From NCBI RefSeq assembly GCF_023953935.1, contig NZ_JAMLIW010000006.1, positions 1 to 64,000 of the forward strand: a stretch of DNA of 64,000 nt. The letters are read 5' to 3'. The position numbers and the translations under genes were made by a program. The notes under the pieces are model-generated. The model was given only the letters and a program-made list of their open reading frames with translations, had not been told where the DNA came from and did not search any database. Position 1 is the stretch's first letter, and each line of letters starts with the position of its first letter. Shown here piece after piece: positions 7,570-15,739 of the stretch. This DNA comes from Thermomonas sp. (GTDB lineage Bacteria; Pseudomonadota; Gammaproteobacteria; Xanthomonadales; Xanthomonadaceae).

Positions 7570-9387
7570 ATGCACGCCGTCAGCCTGGAGCCGCCACCCG
7601 TCATCACCGCTGCCGCGCTGCGGCGGGCGCTGATCGTGGGCGCGCGCCGGGTCATCGCCGCCTGCGACGAGCTCAACCGCATCAACGTGTTTCCGGTGCC
7701 CGACGGCGATACCGGCAACAATCTCGCAGCCACTTTCGGCGCGGTTCTGCACGGCGCGCTCAGCCGGCGCAGCCGGCAGGTGGGCGAGTTGCTGGAACGG
7801 GTGGGCGAAGATGCCATCGACGGCGCCCGCGGCAACTCCGGCGCGATCATGGCGCAGTTCCTGGTGGGCAGCGCCGAACGCCTGCGCCAGCGCCAGGTGC
7901 TGGATGTGGAAGGCCTGTCCAGTGCGGTCCGGCGTGGCGCCGAGGCCGCGCGGGCCGCCTTGGCCAAGCCGGTCGAAGGCACGATCCTGAGCGTGATCGA
8001 GGCTTTCAGCGCGGCGTTGGAGGACGGCGCCCGACTGCAACAACGTTCGCCGCGGCGGCTGTTTGCGGATGCGCTCGAACGCGCCCATGCCGCGCTGGCG
8101 GCCACCCCCAGACAGATGGCGGTGCTGCAACGGGCCGGCGTGGTGGATGCGGGCGCGCGTGGATTCGTGGTCTGGCTCGAAGGCATCGCCGCCTACGCCG
8201 ACGGTGGCCTGGCGACGCTGCGCGCGCACGGCGGGTTGCCGCTGCCGGCGCAGGACGCCGGTCCGGTTGCGCATTCGCACGAGACGATCGATCCGCAGCG
8301 CCGCTACTGCACCGAATGCCTGCTGGTGGGCGAGGCGATCGATCGCGTCGCGCTGCGCGCCGCGCTGGAGGCGCAGGGGGTGGATTCGCTGGTGATCGCC
8401 GGCAATGCGCGCCGGGTCCGCGTGCACGGACACAGCGGCCAGCCGCAGCGGATTTTCGACATTGGCGCCGGTTTCGGTCGGGTCGAGGCGATGAAGGCCG
8501 ACGACATGCTGCGCCAGCAGCGCAGCGCGCAGTCGCCCGGACTGGTCGCCATCATCACCGACAGCGCTTCCGACCTTCCCGAAGACTTGGCGGAACGTTT
8601 CGGCATCCACATGGTGCCGGTGCGGGTGAGCCTGGACGGACGCGATTACCTCGATCGCCTCGGCCTGGGCGTCGGCGAGTTCTATCGCCGGATGCGCGCA
8701 TCGGCTGCGCTGCCCAAGACCAGCCAACCGCCGCCGGGCGATTTCCGGCGCGTGTTCGACCAGGTGCTGGCCTGCCAGTCCGCCGCGCTGTACGTCGGTC
8801 TGTCGCGGCCGCTTTCGGGGACCCTGCAGTCGGCGGAAACGGCCGCGCGTGATCACGAGGCGAAGCTGCGCTGCTTCGATACCCGCAATGTCAGCGCCGG
8901 GCAGGCGCTGCTGGCCTGGCGTGCCGGGGAACTGGCCGCCGCCGGCGCCGACCCGGCAGCGATCGAGGCCGAATTGCTGCGGCTGCGCCCGCTGACCCGC
9001 ACCTTCGCAATGGCGCGCAACATCGAACACGCGGTGCGCGGTGGCCGGATTCCGCGCTGGGCGGCGCCCCTGGTGCGCTGGACCGGCCTGACCCCAGTGG
9101 CGGCGGTCACCGAACAGGGCGTGCTGAAGGTGGCCGGCGGGCTGCTGGCGCGCCAGCGCGCGCCGGAGGCGTTTGCGCGCTACGTGGCGCGGCATGTGCC
9201 GGCGGGGCAGCGCTGGCGGGTCATCGTCGGGCATGCGGATGCCGCCGAGGACGGGGCGCGGATGCTGGCGGCGCTGCGCCAGCGCCTGACGGTGGCGGGT
9301 GACCATCTGGTCGAAATCGGCCCGGCGATCGGCGCCCACGCCGGCCCCGGCACCTTGCTGGCGGGGCTGCAACCGGCGTCGGGCTGA
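7570..9387 (+). CDS. fatty-acid-kinase-like fusion: DAK2/DhaL domain + FakA middle domain + DegV domain
   Basis: 605 residues. Residues about 10-200 are a DhaL-type ATP-binding kinase domain with the metal/ATP motif NVFPVPDGDTGNN and GARGNSGAI. Residues about 240-320 resemble the FakA middle domain (YCTECLLVGEAI...VRVHGHSGQP). Residues about 325-600 are a DegV/EDD lipid-binding domain with TDSASDLPEDL, PKTSQPPPGDF and LSRPLSGTLQSA. In Gram-positives FakA phosphorylates fatty acids presented by a separate FakB (DegV). Here both parts lie in one chain, suggesting self-contained acyl-phosphate production. plsY, whose substrate is acyl phosphate, follows about 150 bases downstream. Activity is inferred. 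Confidence 0.8.
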   Translation: MHAVSLEPPPVITAAALRRALIVGARRVIAACDELNRINVFPVPDGDTGNNLAATFGAVLHGALSRRSRQVGELLERVGEDAIDGARGNSGAIMAQFLVGSAERLRQRQVLDVEGLSSAVRRGAEAARAALAKPVEGTILSVIEAFSAALEDGARLQQRSPRRLFADALERAHAALAATPRQMAVLQRAGVVDAGARGFVVWLEGIAAYADGGLATLRAHGGLPLPAQDAGPVAHSHETIDPQRRYCTECLLVGEAIDRVALRAALEAQGVDSLVIAGNARRVRVHGHSGQPQRIFDIGAGFGRVEAMKADDMLRQQRSAQSPGLVAIITDSASDLPEDLAERFGIHMVPVRVSLDGRDYLDRLGLGVGEFYRRMRASAALPKTSQPPPGDFRRVFDQVLACQSAALYVGLSRPLSGTLQSAETAARDHEAKLRCFDTRNVSAGQALLAWRAGELAAAGADPAAIEAELLRLRPLTRTFAMARNIEHAVRGGRIPRWAAPLVRWTGLTPVAAVTEQGVLKVAGGLLARQRAPEAFARYVARHVPAGQRWRVIVGHADAAEDGARMLAALRQRLTVAGDHLVEIGPAIGAHAGPGTLLAGLQPASG

Positions 9388-9541
9388 GGCGGCGTGGTGC
9401 GGCGGGAGGCTCGTCCGTCCTAGATGGCGCACCTGCGGATCGAGCGCGCAGTGGCCTGCGGGGTGTGGCCCGGCGCCGGTTCGGCACCGGTATCATCGCT
9501 GCCATTCCCCTCATGCCGCTTTCTCAGGATCGCAACGACCG

Positions 9542-10174
9542 ATGCCTGCCTCGCTGCCACCTGCACTGGTTGCCGCGCTCGTGCTGCTGGCCGCCTATCT
9601 GCTCGGCTCGCTCTCGGGCAGCCTGCTGCTCGGGCGCCTGCGTGGGGTGGATGTGCGCACGCAGGGCAGCGGCAATGCCGGCGGCACCAATGCCTTTCGC
9701 ACCCAAGGCGCGCGCTTCGCGCTGGGCGTGGTGGCCATTGACCTGGGCAAGGGCGCGCTGGCGGCGTGGCTGGCGCTGCAACTGGCACCGGCGTGGGCGT
9801 GGTGGAGCCTGCTGGCGGTGATGGCCGGCCACGTCTGGCCGGTCTGGCACGGCTTTCGCGGCGGCAAGGGCGCGGCCGCCGGCGTCGGTGCGCTGCTGGT
9901 GCTGTGGCCGCTGGCGGTGGCGCTGCTGGTCGGGCTGTGGCTGCTGGTCCTGATCGCGAGCGGTTATGTCGGGCTGGCGACGGTGCTGGCGGCGGCCAGC
10001 CTGCCGCTGTGGGCGTGGCTGCTGGACGCGGGTGCGCCGGCGTCGGGCTTTGCCGTCGCCATCGCATTGTTCATCGCCTTCACCCATCGCGAGAACCTGC
10101 GCCGGCTGTGGCGCGGAAATGAGCTGCGGTTCGAACGGGCGCGGCTGCTGCACCGCTGGCGGGGGCGCGCGTGA
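9542..10174 (+). CDS. plsY: acyl-phosphate:glycerol-3-phosphate acyltransferase PlsY
   Basis: 210 residues, a multi-spanning inner-membrane enzyme that transfers an acyl group from acyl phosphate to glycerol 3-phosphate, the first step of phospholipid synthesis. Family motifs are present: YLLGSLSGSLLLGRL, the GSGNAGGTNAFR motif, GHVWPVWHGFRGGKGAA and FIAFTHRENLRRL. It is translationally coupled to birA (GTGA overlap). The 154-base gap upstream contains a weak TATCAT -10-like element at 9491-9496 and nothing else clear. Confidence 0.94.
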   Translation: MPASLPPALVAALVLLAAYLLGSLSGSLLLGRLRGVDVRTQGSGNAGGTNAFRTQGARFALGVVAIDLGKGALAAWLALQLAPAWAWWSLLAVMAGHVWPVWHGFRGGKGAAAGVGALLVLWPLAVALLVGLWLLVLIASGYVGLATVLAAASLPLWAWLLDAGAPASGFAVAIALFIAFTHRENLRRLWRGNELRFERARLLHRWRGRA

Positions 10175-11172
10175 CGCGCGGCATGCGACCCGGCGGTGAG
10201 GAACGTGCGCTGCTGCTGCGGCTGGCGCAGGGGCCGGTGACGGGCGTGGCGCTGGCAGGCGAACTCGGTGTCACGCGCGCGGCGGTGTGGAAACGGATCG
10301 CCGCGCTGCGCGACGCGGGGATTCCCATCCAGGCGCACGTCCGCGACGGCTATGCCCTGACCCAGCCGCTCGACCTGCTGGATGCCGACGCGATTCGCGC
10401 CGCGTTGCCGGTGCCGCTGCGCACGCAGGTGGCGGCGCTGGATCTGCTCTGGTCGATCGATTCGAGCAACAGCGAGTTGCTGCGCCGGCCCACGCCGGCG
10501 CGCGGCTGCGCGGTGCTGCTGGCCGAGCGCCAGACCGGCGGGCGCGGGCGGCGCGGGCGGCTTTGGGCCTCGCCGCTGGCTGCCCACGTCTACCTGTCGC
10601 TGGCGCGCGGCTTTCGCGGCGGGCTGGCGCGGCTGGCCGGGCTGAGCCTGGCCGCCGGGGTGGCCGCCTGCGAGGCGCTGCACGCGCAGGGCTTCGGCGC
10701 GGTGCGGCTGAAGTGGCCGAATGACCTGGTGGTGGCGCGCGGCGGGACGTTGCACAAACTCGGCGGGCTGCTGGTGGAGGGCGGCGGCGAGGCGGCCGGC
10801 CTGAGCCGGGCCGTGCTTGGCATAGGGGTGAACGTGAGGATGCCGACCCGCGTCGCCGCGGCCATCGATCAGCCATGGATCGACCTGGCCGGCCTTGCGC
10901 CGAACCCGCCCGCCCGCAATCGACTGGTCGCGGAATTGCTGGCCCACCTGCTGCCGGCCCTGGATGTCTTCGAAAGTGCCGGGCTGGAACCGTTCCTGGA
11001 GCGCTATGCGCAATGGGACGCGCTGGCCGGCCGTGAGGTCGTGGTGTGCGAGGACGCGCAGCGCTGGAACGCGCGGGCGCTGGGCATCGCCGTGGATGGC
11101 GCGCTGCGGGTGCGCGCTGGGTCCGGTTGCGAACGCCGGGTCCACGCGGGGGATGTGAGCGTGCGCGCATGA
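10171..11172 (+). CDS. birA: bifunctional biotin-[acetyl-CoA carboxylase] ligase / biotin repressor
   Basis: 333 residues. The N-terminal helix-turn-helix (about 20-50, GELGVTRAAVWKRIAALRDAGI) indicates a BirA that also represses biotin genes. The ligase core has the biotinyl-adenylate loop GRGRRGRLW, KWPNDLVV and KLGGLLVE, and a short C-terminal SH3-like domain ends it. It attaches biotin to the carrier protein of acetyl-CoA carboxylase. The GTG start overlaps plsY and the stop overlaps coaX (ATGA), so plsY-birA-coaX are read as one unit. Confidence 0.93.
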   Translation: MTRGMRPGGEERALLLRLAQGPVTGVALAGELGVTRAAVWKRIAALRDAGIPIQAHVRDGYALTQPLDLLDADAIRAALPVPLRTQVAALDLLWSIDSSNSELLRRPTPARGCAVLLAERQTGGRGRRGRLWASPLAAHVYLSLARGFRGGLARLAGLSLAAGVAACEALHAQGFGAVRLKWPNDLVVARGGTLHKLGGLLVEGGGEAAGLSRAVLGIGVNVRMPTRVAAAIDQPWIDLAGLAPNPPARNRLVAELLAHLLPALDVFESAGLEPFLERYAQWDALAGREVVVCEDAQRWNARALGIAVDGALRVRAGSGCERRVHAGDVSVRA

Positions 11173-11885
11173 GCATATGGCTGTTCGACCTGGGCAACAC
11201 CCGGCTGAAGTGGGCACGGCTGGGTGCCGACAGCGGCGTGGGCGAGGTTGCGGCGATCGCCTGCGATCGCGACGACTGGCTCGCCGCGCTGCCCTCCGGT
11301 GCGGTCGCCTGCGTGGCCAGCGTGGCGCCATCGGAGCCCACCGCCGCGCTGTTGCAGGCGCTGGCGTCACGCTTCCAGCGGCTGCACCGGGTGCGCACCG
11401 AACCGGCGCTGGGGCCGCTGCGGATCGCCTATCCGGTGCCGGAGCATCTGGGCGTCGATCGGTTTCTGGCGATGCTCGGCTTGTGCCACGGCGCGCCGCT
11501 GCTGGTGGTCGGCGTCGGCACCGCGCTGACGCTCGATCTGGTTGATGCAACCGGGCGTCACCTGGGCGGCCGCATTGCGCCGGCGCCGGCGCTGATGCGC
11601 GCCAGTCTGCACGCGCGTGCACCGCATCTGCCCGCGGCGGGTGGACAGTATGCGGAATTTGCCGACGACACCGACCATGCGCTGGCGTCGGGCTGCGAGG
11701 GCGCGGCGCTGGCGCTGGTTGAACAGAGCCTGCACAACGCACAAGCGCGGCTTGGCGTCGCGCCGGCGCTGTGCCTGCACGGCGGCGGCGCGCAGGCCCT
11801 GCGCGCGCGGCTGCCTGAACACCGCTGGGTGCCCGATGCGGTGCTGGCGGGTTTGGCGCGCTGGCAGGCGCTGCGGCTGGGCTGA
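11169..11885 (+). CDS. coaX: type III pantothenate kinase
   Basis: 238 residues, first step of coenzyme A synthesis. The ASKHA phosphate loop is FDLGNTRLKW, GVDRFLAMLG follows, and the second motif reads VGVGTALTLDLVD. A C-terminal GAALALVEQSL...LCLHGGGAQAL completes the fold. In most CoaX proteins the second motif begins Asp-x-Gly-Thr. Here that Asp is Val, which may be a lineage feature, with the later Asp taking over. birA-coaX linkage is conserved in several groups and supports the call. Confidence 0.88.
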   Translation: MSIWLFDLGNTRLKWARLGADSGVGEVAAIACDRDDWLAALPSGAVACVASVAPSEPTAALLQALASRFQRLHRVRTEPALGPLRIAYPVPEHLGVDRFLAMLGLCHGAPLLVVGVGTALTLDLVDATGRHLGGRIAPAPALMRASLHARAPHLPAAGGQYAEFADDTDHALASGCEGAALALVEQSLHNAQARLGVAPALCLHGGGAQALRARLPEHRWVPDAVLAGLARWQALRLG

Positions 11886-11928
11886 GCGCAATCTGCGGCA
11901 AGGCTCCCGGCTTCGCTAAACTGTTCCG

Positions 11929-12567
11929 ATGTTGCTGCGCGCCGCCCTGGTCATTTTCTTCATGCTGAACCTGAGCGCCGCGGCGTGGTGGGTGGCCGGG
12001 CCACGGGCGCGAGCGGCGGTCCAGGCGCCGCCGGATGCGCCACAGCTGAAGTTGCTCAGTGAGGCCCAGGCCTCCGCGGCGCAAGCCCGCGGGCCCGTTG
12101 CGCAACCGGAAGCCACCGGCCTGTGCCTGCGCTTTGGTCCGTTTGCCGGTCCCGCCGCGCGCTCCGGCGCCCGCGATGCGCTGGCCGCCCTCGGCATCGA
12201 GGCCACCCCCTTCGAGGACCGTTCCGGCGCCTCCAGCGGCTGGGACGTGTATCTGCCGGCGCAGGCCAGCCGCGCCGAGGCGGTCGAACTGGCCGGCAAG
12301 CTCAAGACCCAGGGCGTGGATGACGTGTTCGTGATGAACGAAGGCAGTCACGCCAACCGGATCGCGCTGGGGCGTTTCAGCAGCGAAGCCGGCGCGCGCC
12401 GGCGCGTTGAGGAGCTGCGCGGCAAGGGCGTCGAGGCGATGATCGAAGCCCGCGGCAGCGGCAAACCGCGGATCTGGCTGGATGCACGCCTGCCGGCCGG
12501 GATGGGCCAGGCGCGGGTGGCGCAGATCGCGCCGGCACAGGCGCTGGACTGCCGGATGCTGCGGTAA
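11929..12567 (+). CDS. SPOR-domain protein
   Basis: 212 residues. An uncleaved N-terminal membrane segment (about 3-22) precedes a short linker and a C-terminal region with paired repeats typical of SPOR domains (LRFGPFAGPAARSGARDAL... and IALGRFSSEAGARRRVEEL). SPOR domains bind glycan strands stripped of stem peptides at the division septum. It lies 43 bases after coaX and just before tRNA-Thr. The specific partner is unknown. Confidence 0.75.
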   Translation: MLLRAALVIFFMLNLSAAAWWVAGPRARAAVQAPPDAPQLKLLSEAQASAAQARGPVAQPEATGLCLRFGPFAGPAARSGARDALAALGIEATPFEDRSGASSGWDVYLPAQASRAEAVELAGKLKTQGVDDVFVMNEGSHANRIALGRFSSEAGARRRVEELRGKGVEAMIEARGSGKPRIWLDARLPAGMGQARVAQIAPAQALDCRMLR

Positions 12568-12614
12568 GGTCACCGCGGGCCTGCCTTCCGCCCCTGCTAG
12601 AATCCGGTTGTCAC

Positions 12615-12690
12615 GCCGCTTTAGCTCAGTTGGTAGAGCAGCTGCCTTGTAAACAGCAGGTCGTCCGTTCGATTCGGACAAGCGGCACCA
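12615..12690 (+). tRNA. tRNA-Thr (anticodon TGT)
   Basis: 76 bases including encoded CCA. The acceptor stem GCCGCTT/AAGCGGC pairs fully, the D-arm GCTCAGTTGGTAGAGC and T-arm with GTTCGATTC are standard, and the anticodon TGT lies at 12648-12650. The last anticodon-stem pair (31-39) is C against A, a mismatch; A-U or G-C is usual. A TAGAAT -10-like element lies at 12598-12603. No other tRNA was found. Confidence 0.96.
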
Positions 12691-12730
12691 ATCCGTGCCT
12701 GTGCGCATTTTCATCACGACCGGAGTCCGC

Positions 12731-13654
12731 ATGACCCGCAGCTATCCGCCCGTTTCCGTGTTCGGCGCACCCACCGACATCGGCGCGTCCCTGCGCGGCG
12801 CCTCGATGGGGCCGGAAGCGCTGCGCGTGGCCGGCTTGATCGAGGCGATCGCCGGGCGCGGGGTGGACGTGCGCGACGTGGGCGATGCGGTCGGCCCGGC
12901 CAACCCGCAGACGCCGCCCGTCGATGGCTACCGGCATCTGCCGGAAGTCGTGGCCTGGAACCGGGCCGTGTTCGACATCAGCACCCGCGAGCTGCGCGCC
13001 GGCCGCATGCCGATCCTGCTTGGTGGTGATCATTGCCTCGCCATCGGTTCGATTTCCGCGGTGGCCGCGCACTGCCGCGAAACCGGCAAGGCGTTGCGGG
13101 TGCTGTGGCTGGACGCCCACGCCGACTTCAACACCCGCGCGATCACCCCCAGCGGCAACATCCACGGCATGCCGGTGGCCTGCCTGTGCGGGCTCGGCCC
13201 GGAGGCGCTGACGGCGCTGGGCGGCCCGGCGCCGCAGTTGGCGCCGGAGCAGATCCGCCAGATCGGGATCCGTTCGGTCGATCCGAGCGAGAAGCAGCTG
13301 GTGCAGGCGCAGGGCCTGGACATCTACGACATGCGCTACATCGACGAGGTCGGCATCCGCCGCGCGATGAACGAGGCGCTGGACGGCGTCGATGCCAACA
13401 CCCACCTGCACGTCAGCTTCGATGTCGACATGCTCGATCCGCCAATCGCGCCCGGCACCGGCACCCGCGTTCCCGGCGGCATCGATTACCGCGAGGCGCA
13501 GCTGATCATGGAGATGATCGCCGACTGCGGTCGGCTGGCCTCGCTGGATCTGGTCGAAATCAATCCGGCCCTCGACCGCCGCAACATGACCGCGAAGCTG
13601 GCCGTGGACCTGGTGGAAAGCCTGTTCGGCAAGTCCACGCTGATGCGGGATTGA
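12731..13654 (+). CDS. rocF: arginase
   Basis: 307 residues. Hydrolyses L-arginine to ornithine and urea with two Mn ions. The three ureohydrolase metal motifs are present: GGDHCLAIGS, WLDAHADFNTR and SFDVDMLDPPIAPGTGTRVPGG. The His after NIHGMP is also as in arginases rather than agmatinases. I chose the ATG at 12731; upstream in-frame sequence overlaps the tRNA. It may feed ornithine to polyamine synthesis or supply nitrogen. It is a single-gene unit, with the SPFH gene 58 bases downstream. Confidence 0.93.
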   Translation: MTRSYPPVSVFGAPTDIGASLRGASMGPEALRVAGLIEAIAGRGVDVRDVGDAVGPANPQTPPVDGYRHLPEVVAWNRAVFDISTRELRAGRMPILLGGDHCLAIGSISAVAAHCRETGKALRVLWLDAHADFNTRAITPSGNIHGMPVACLCGLGPEALTALGGPAPQLAPEQIRQIGIRSVDPSEKQLVQAQGLDIYDMRYIDEVGIRRAMNEALDGVDANTHLHVSFDVDMLDPPIAPGTGTRVPGGIDYREAQLIMEMIADCGRLASLDLVEINPALDRRNMTAKLAVDLVESLFGKSTLMRD

Positions 13655-13712
13655 GCCGGGCCCGCCATGCTGCGCGCACGCTGACACCTATCGTGATTTC
13701 GTGGAGAACGCC

Positions 13713-14723
13713 ATGTTCGGCCTGCGCTATGCCAAGGCAACCCCCAGCACCTACCTGATCCAGTACCGCAACGGACAACTGGTGCGCGAAGGCACCGGGT
13801 TGGCGTTCTTCTACTTCGCGCCCAGCACCTCGCTGGTATCGGTGCCGCTGGAGAGCGTGGACGTGCCCTTCATGTTCAACGAGGTCAGCGCCGACTTCCA
13901 GGAAATCACCTTCCAGGGCCAGGCGACCTACCGCGTCGTCGATCCCAAGCGGCTCACCGGCTTGATGAACTTCACCCTCGGTGGCAACGGCGCCCATGTC
14001 TCGGAAGACCCGACCCGGCTGCCGCAGCGGGTGGTCAATGCCGTGCAGGTGCAGCTGCGCGCGGTGCTGGCCGGGCAGACTCTGGAGCAGTTGCTGGGGG
14101 CTTCGGAAGGGCTGGTGCAGGCGGTGCGCGAGGGCCTGCGCGGCGCCGACGGCCTGCCTGCGCTCGGGCTCGAGCTGGTGAATCTTTCGGTGCTGGCGGT
14201 GCGGCCGAATCCGGAAACCGCGCGGGCGCTGGAAGCCACCGTGCGCGAGCAGATTCTCAAGCAGGCCGATGACGCCACCTACCGCCGCCGCAATGCGGCG
14301 ATCGAGCAGGAGCGCGCGATCAAGGAAAACGAGCTCAATACCGAGATCGCGGTGGAAACCAAGAAGCGCCAGATCCGCGACGCCCAGCTCGAAGCCGAGC
14401 GCGCAGCGCTGGAAAAACGCCAGCAGATCCAGCAGCAGGACATGGCCGGCAAGATCGATCTGGAAGACCGCAACAAGGCGCTCACCCGGCTGCGTGCGGA
14501 AAACGCGAAAACCGAATCCGAAAGCCGCGCCTACGCGATGGCCGCGTTGATGGAGGTGGTCGGGAAGATCGACCCCAAGGTCTTGCAGGCACTCAACGTC
14601 GGCCAGGCCGATCCGGGCGCGCTGATTGCCCAGGCTTTCCAGGGGCTGGCGGAAAACGCGCAGCGCATCGGCGAGCTCAACATCAGCCCCGACCTGCTGC
14701 GCCAGCTCACCGGCAAGGAGTAA
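13713..14723 (+). CDS. SPFH/Band 7 domain protein
   Basis: 336 residues. An SPFH domain (about 10-200, LREGTGLAFFYFAPSTSLVSVPLES...VTYR-like core) is followed by a long Glu/Lys/Gln-rich coiled coil (about 195-265) and a helical tail. There is no obvious N-terminal membrane anchor, unlike HflK or QmcA, so it may be peripheral. ATG with an upstream GGAG site was chosen over a GTG 12 bases before. Its stop is 3 bases from the TTG start of the NAD-kinase-like gene, so the two are coupled. Function is unknown. SPFH proteins generally form membrane-associated oligomeric scaffolds. Confidence 0.78.
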   Translation: MFGLRYAKATPSTYLIQYRNGQLVREGTGLAFFYFAPSTSLVSVPLESVDVPFMFNEVSADFQEITFQGQATYRVVDPKRLTGLMNFTLGGNGAHVSEDPTRLPQRVVNAVQVQLRAVLAGQTLEQLLGASEGLVQAVREGLRGADGLPALGLELVNLSVLAVRPNPETARALEATVREQILKQADDATYRRRNAAIEQERAIKENELNTEIAVETKKRQIRDAQLEAERAALEKRQQIQQQDMAGKIDLEDRNKALTRLRAENAKTESESRAYAMAALMEVVGKIDPKVLQALNVGQADPGALIAQAFQGLAENAQRIGELNISPDLLRQLTGKE

Positions 14724-14726
14724 ACC

Positions 14727-15662
14727 TTGGACGCGCTGAACCAGCGCATCGTGCTGGTGGTGCGCCAGTCGCGTCTGGAGGATCTGGTCGCGCGCTTCAA
14801 CACGGTCGAGCAGGCGCGGTTTTACGTCGAGCACCTCGGCGCCGATTTTGGCGATTATGAAACCGAGCACCGCAACTACCAGTCGGCGCTGCGGCTGACC
14901 GAAGCCGCGCTGGGACGATTTGGCCGGGTGCACCGGCTTGATCGTCGCTTCTTGCCCAACTATCTGTTCGCCCCCGATGCGCTGGTCGCGGTGCTGGGCC
15001 AGGACGGGCTGGTGGCCAACACCCTCAAATACCTGTCCGGACAGCCGGTGCTTGGCGTGAACCCCGATCCGGCGCGCTGGGATGGGGTGTTGCTGCCGTT
15101 CAAGCCCGGTGACCTGAACGCGCTGCTGCCCGAAGTGCTGGCCGAAAAACGCCGGATCCGCCAAGTGACGATGGCGCGGGTGCGTCTGAGCGACGGGCAG
15201 GAGCTGCATGCGGTCAATGACCTGTTCATCGGCCCGCGCAGCCATGTGTCCGCGCGCTATGAAATCCAGCTGGGCGAATTGCGCGAAACCCAGTCGTCCA
15301 GCGGCGTGATCGTGTCCACCGGGCTGGGCTCCACCGGCTGGTTCCGCAGCTTGATCACCGGCGCGGCCGGGATCGTCCACGGCCCGCTGGAACCGGCGCT
15401 TGACGGCTTGCGCGCCCGGGGTTTCCCGTGGGAAGCGGACTACCTGCACTTCACCGTGCGCGAGCCCTTTCCCAGCCGCACCACCGGCACCGAGCTGGTG
15501 TTCGGCACCATCACGCCCGGCCAGCCGCTGCGGATGGTCTCGCAGATGGCCGGCTTCGGGGTGATTTTCAGCGATGGCATCGAGGCCGATTTCCTCGAAT
15601 TCAATTCCGGCATGGAAGCCGTGATCGACACGGCTGACCGCCACGGCCGGCTGGTGCTGTGA
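14727..15662 (+). CDS. NAD-kinase-superfamily protein of unknown substrate
   Basis: 311 residues with a TTG start. It has diverged versions of the three NAD kinase motifs: VLGQDGLVANTLKYL (normally GGDG), AVNDLFIGPR (normally NE/D...R) and VSTGLGSTGWFRS (normally TGSTAY). The N-terminal 60 residues are not typical of NadK. The key Asp of the first motif is kept, so phosphotransfer is plausible, but GQDG suggests a substrate other than NAD or a regulatory role. It is coupled to the SPFH gene, implying a joint function at the membrane. Confidence 0.72.
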   Translation: MDALNQRIVLVVRQSRLEDLVARFNTVEQARFYVEHLGADFGDYETEHRNYQSALRLTEAALGRFGRVHRLDRRFLPNYLFAPDALVAVLGQDGLVANTLKYLSGQPVLGVNPDPARWDGVLLPFKPGDLNALLPEVLAEKRRIRQVTMARVRLSDGQELHAVNDLFIGPRSHVSARYEIQLGELRETQSSSGVIVSTGLGSTGWFRSLITGAAGIVHGPLEPALDGLRARGFPWEADYLHFTVREPFPSRTTGTELVFGTITPGQPLRMVSQMAGFGVIFSDGIEADFLEFNSGMEAVIDTADRHGRLVL

Positions 15663-15739
15663 GCGTCGGGGCGGGATTGTCATTGGCCCGTCATACGGTT
15701 TCGGCACACTGCGTCGAGTGTCGCCCCGAGCCCCGCCGC

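Noticed and set aside
9964-12732. A 922-codon open frame on the minus strand
   Set aside because: It is antisense to plsY, birA, coaX and the SPOR gene; GC-rich third positions keep it open and its product is Arg/Pro/Ala low-complexity text.
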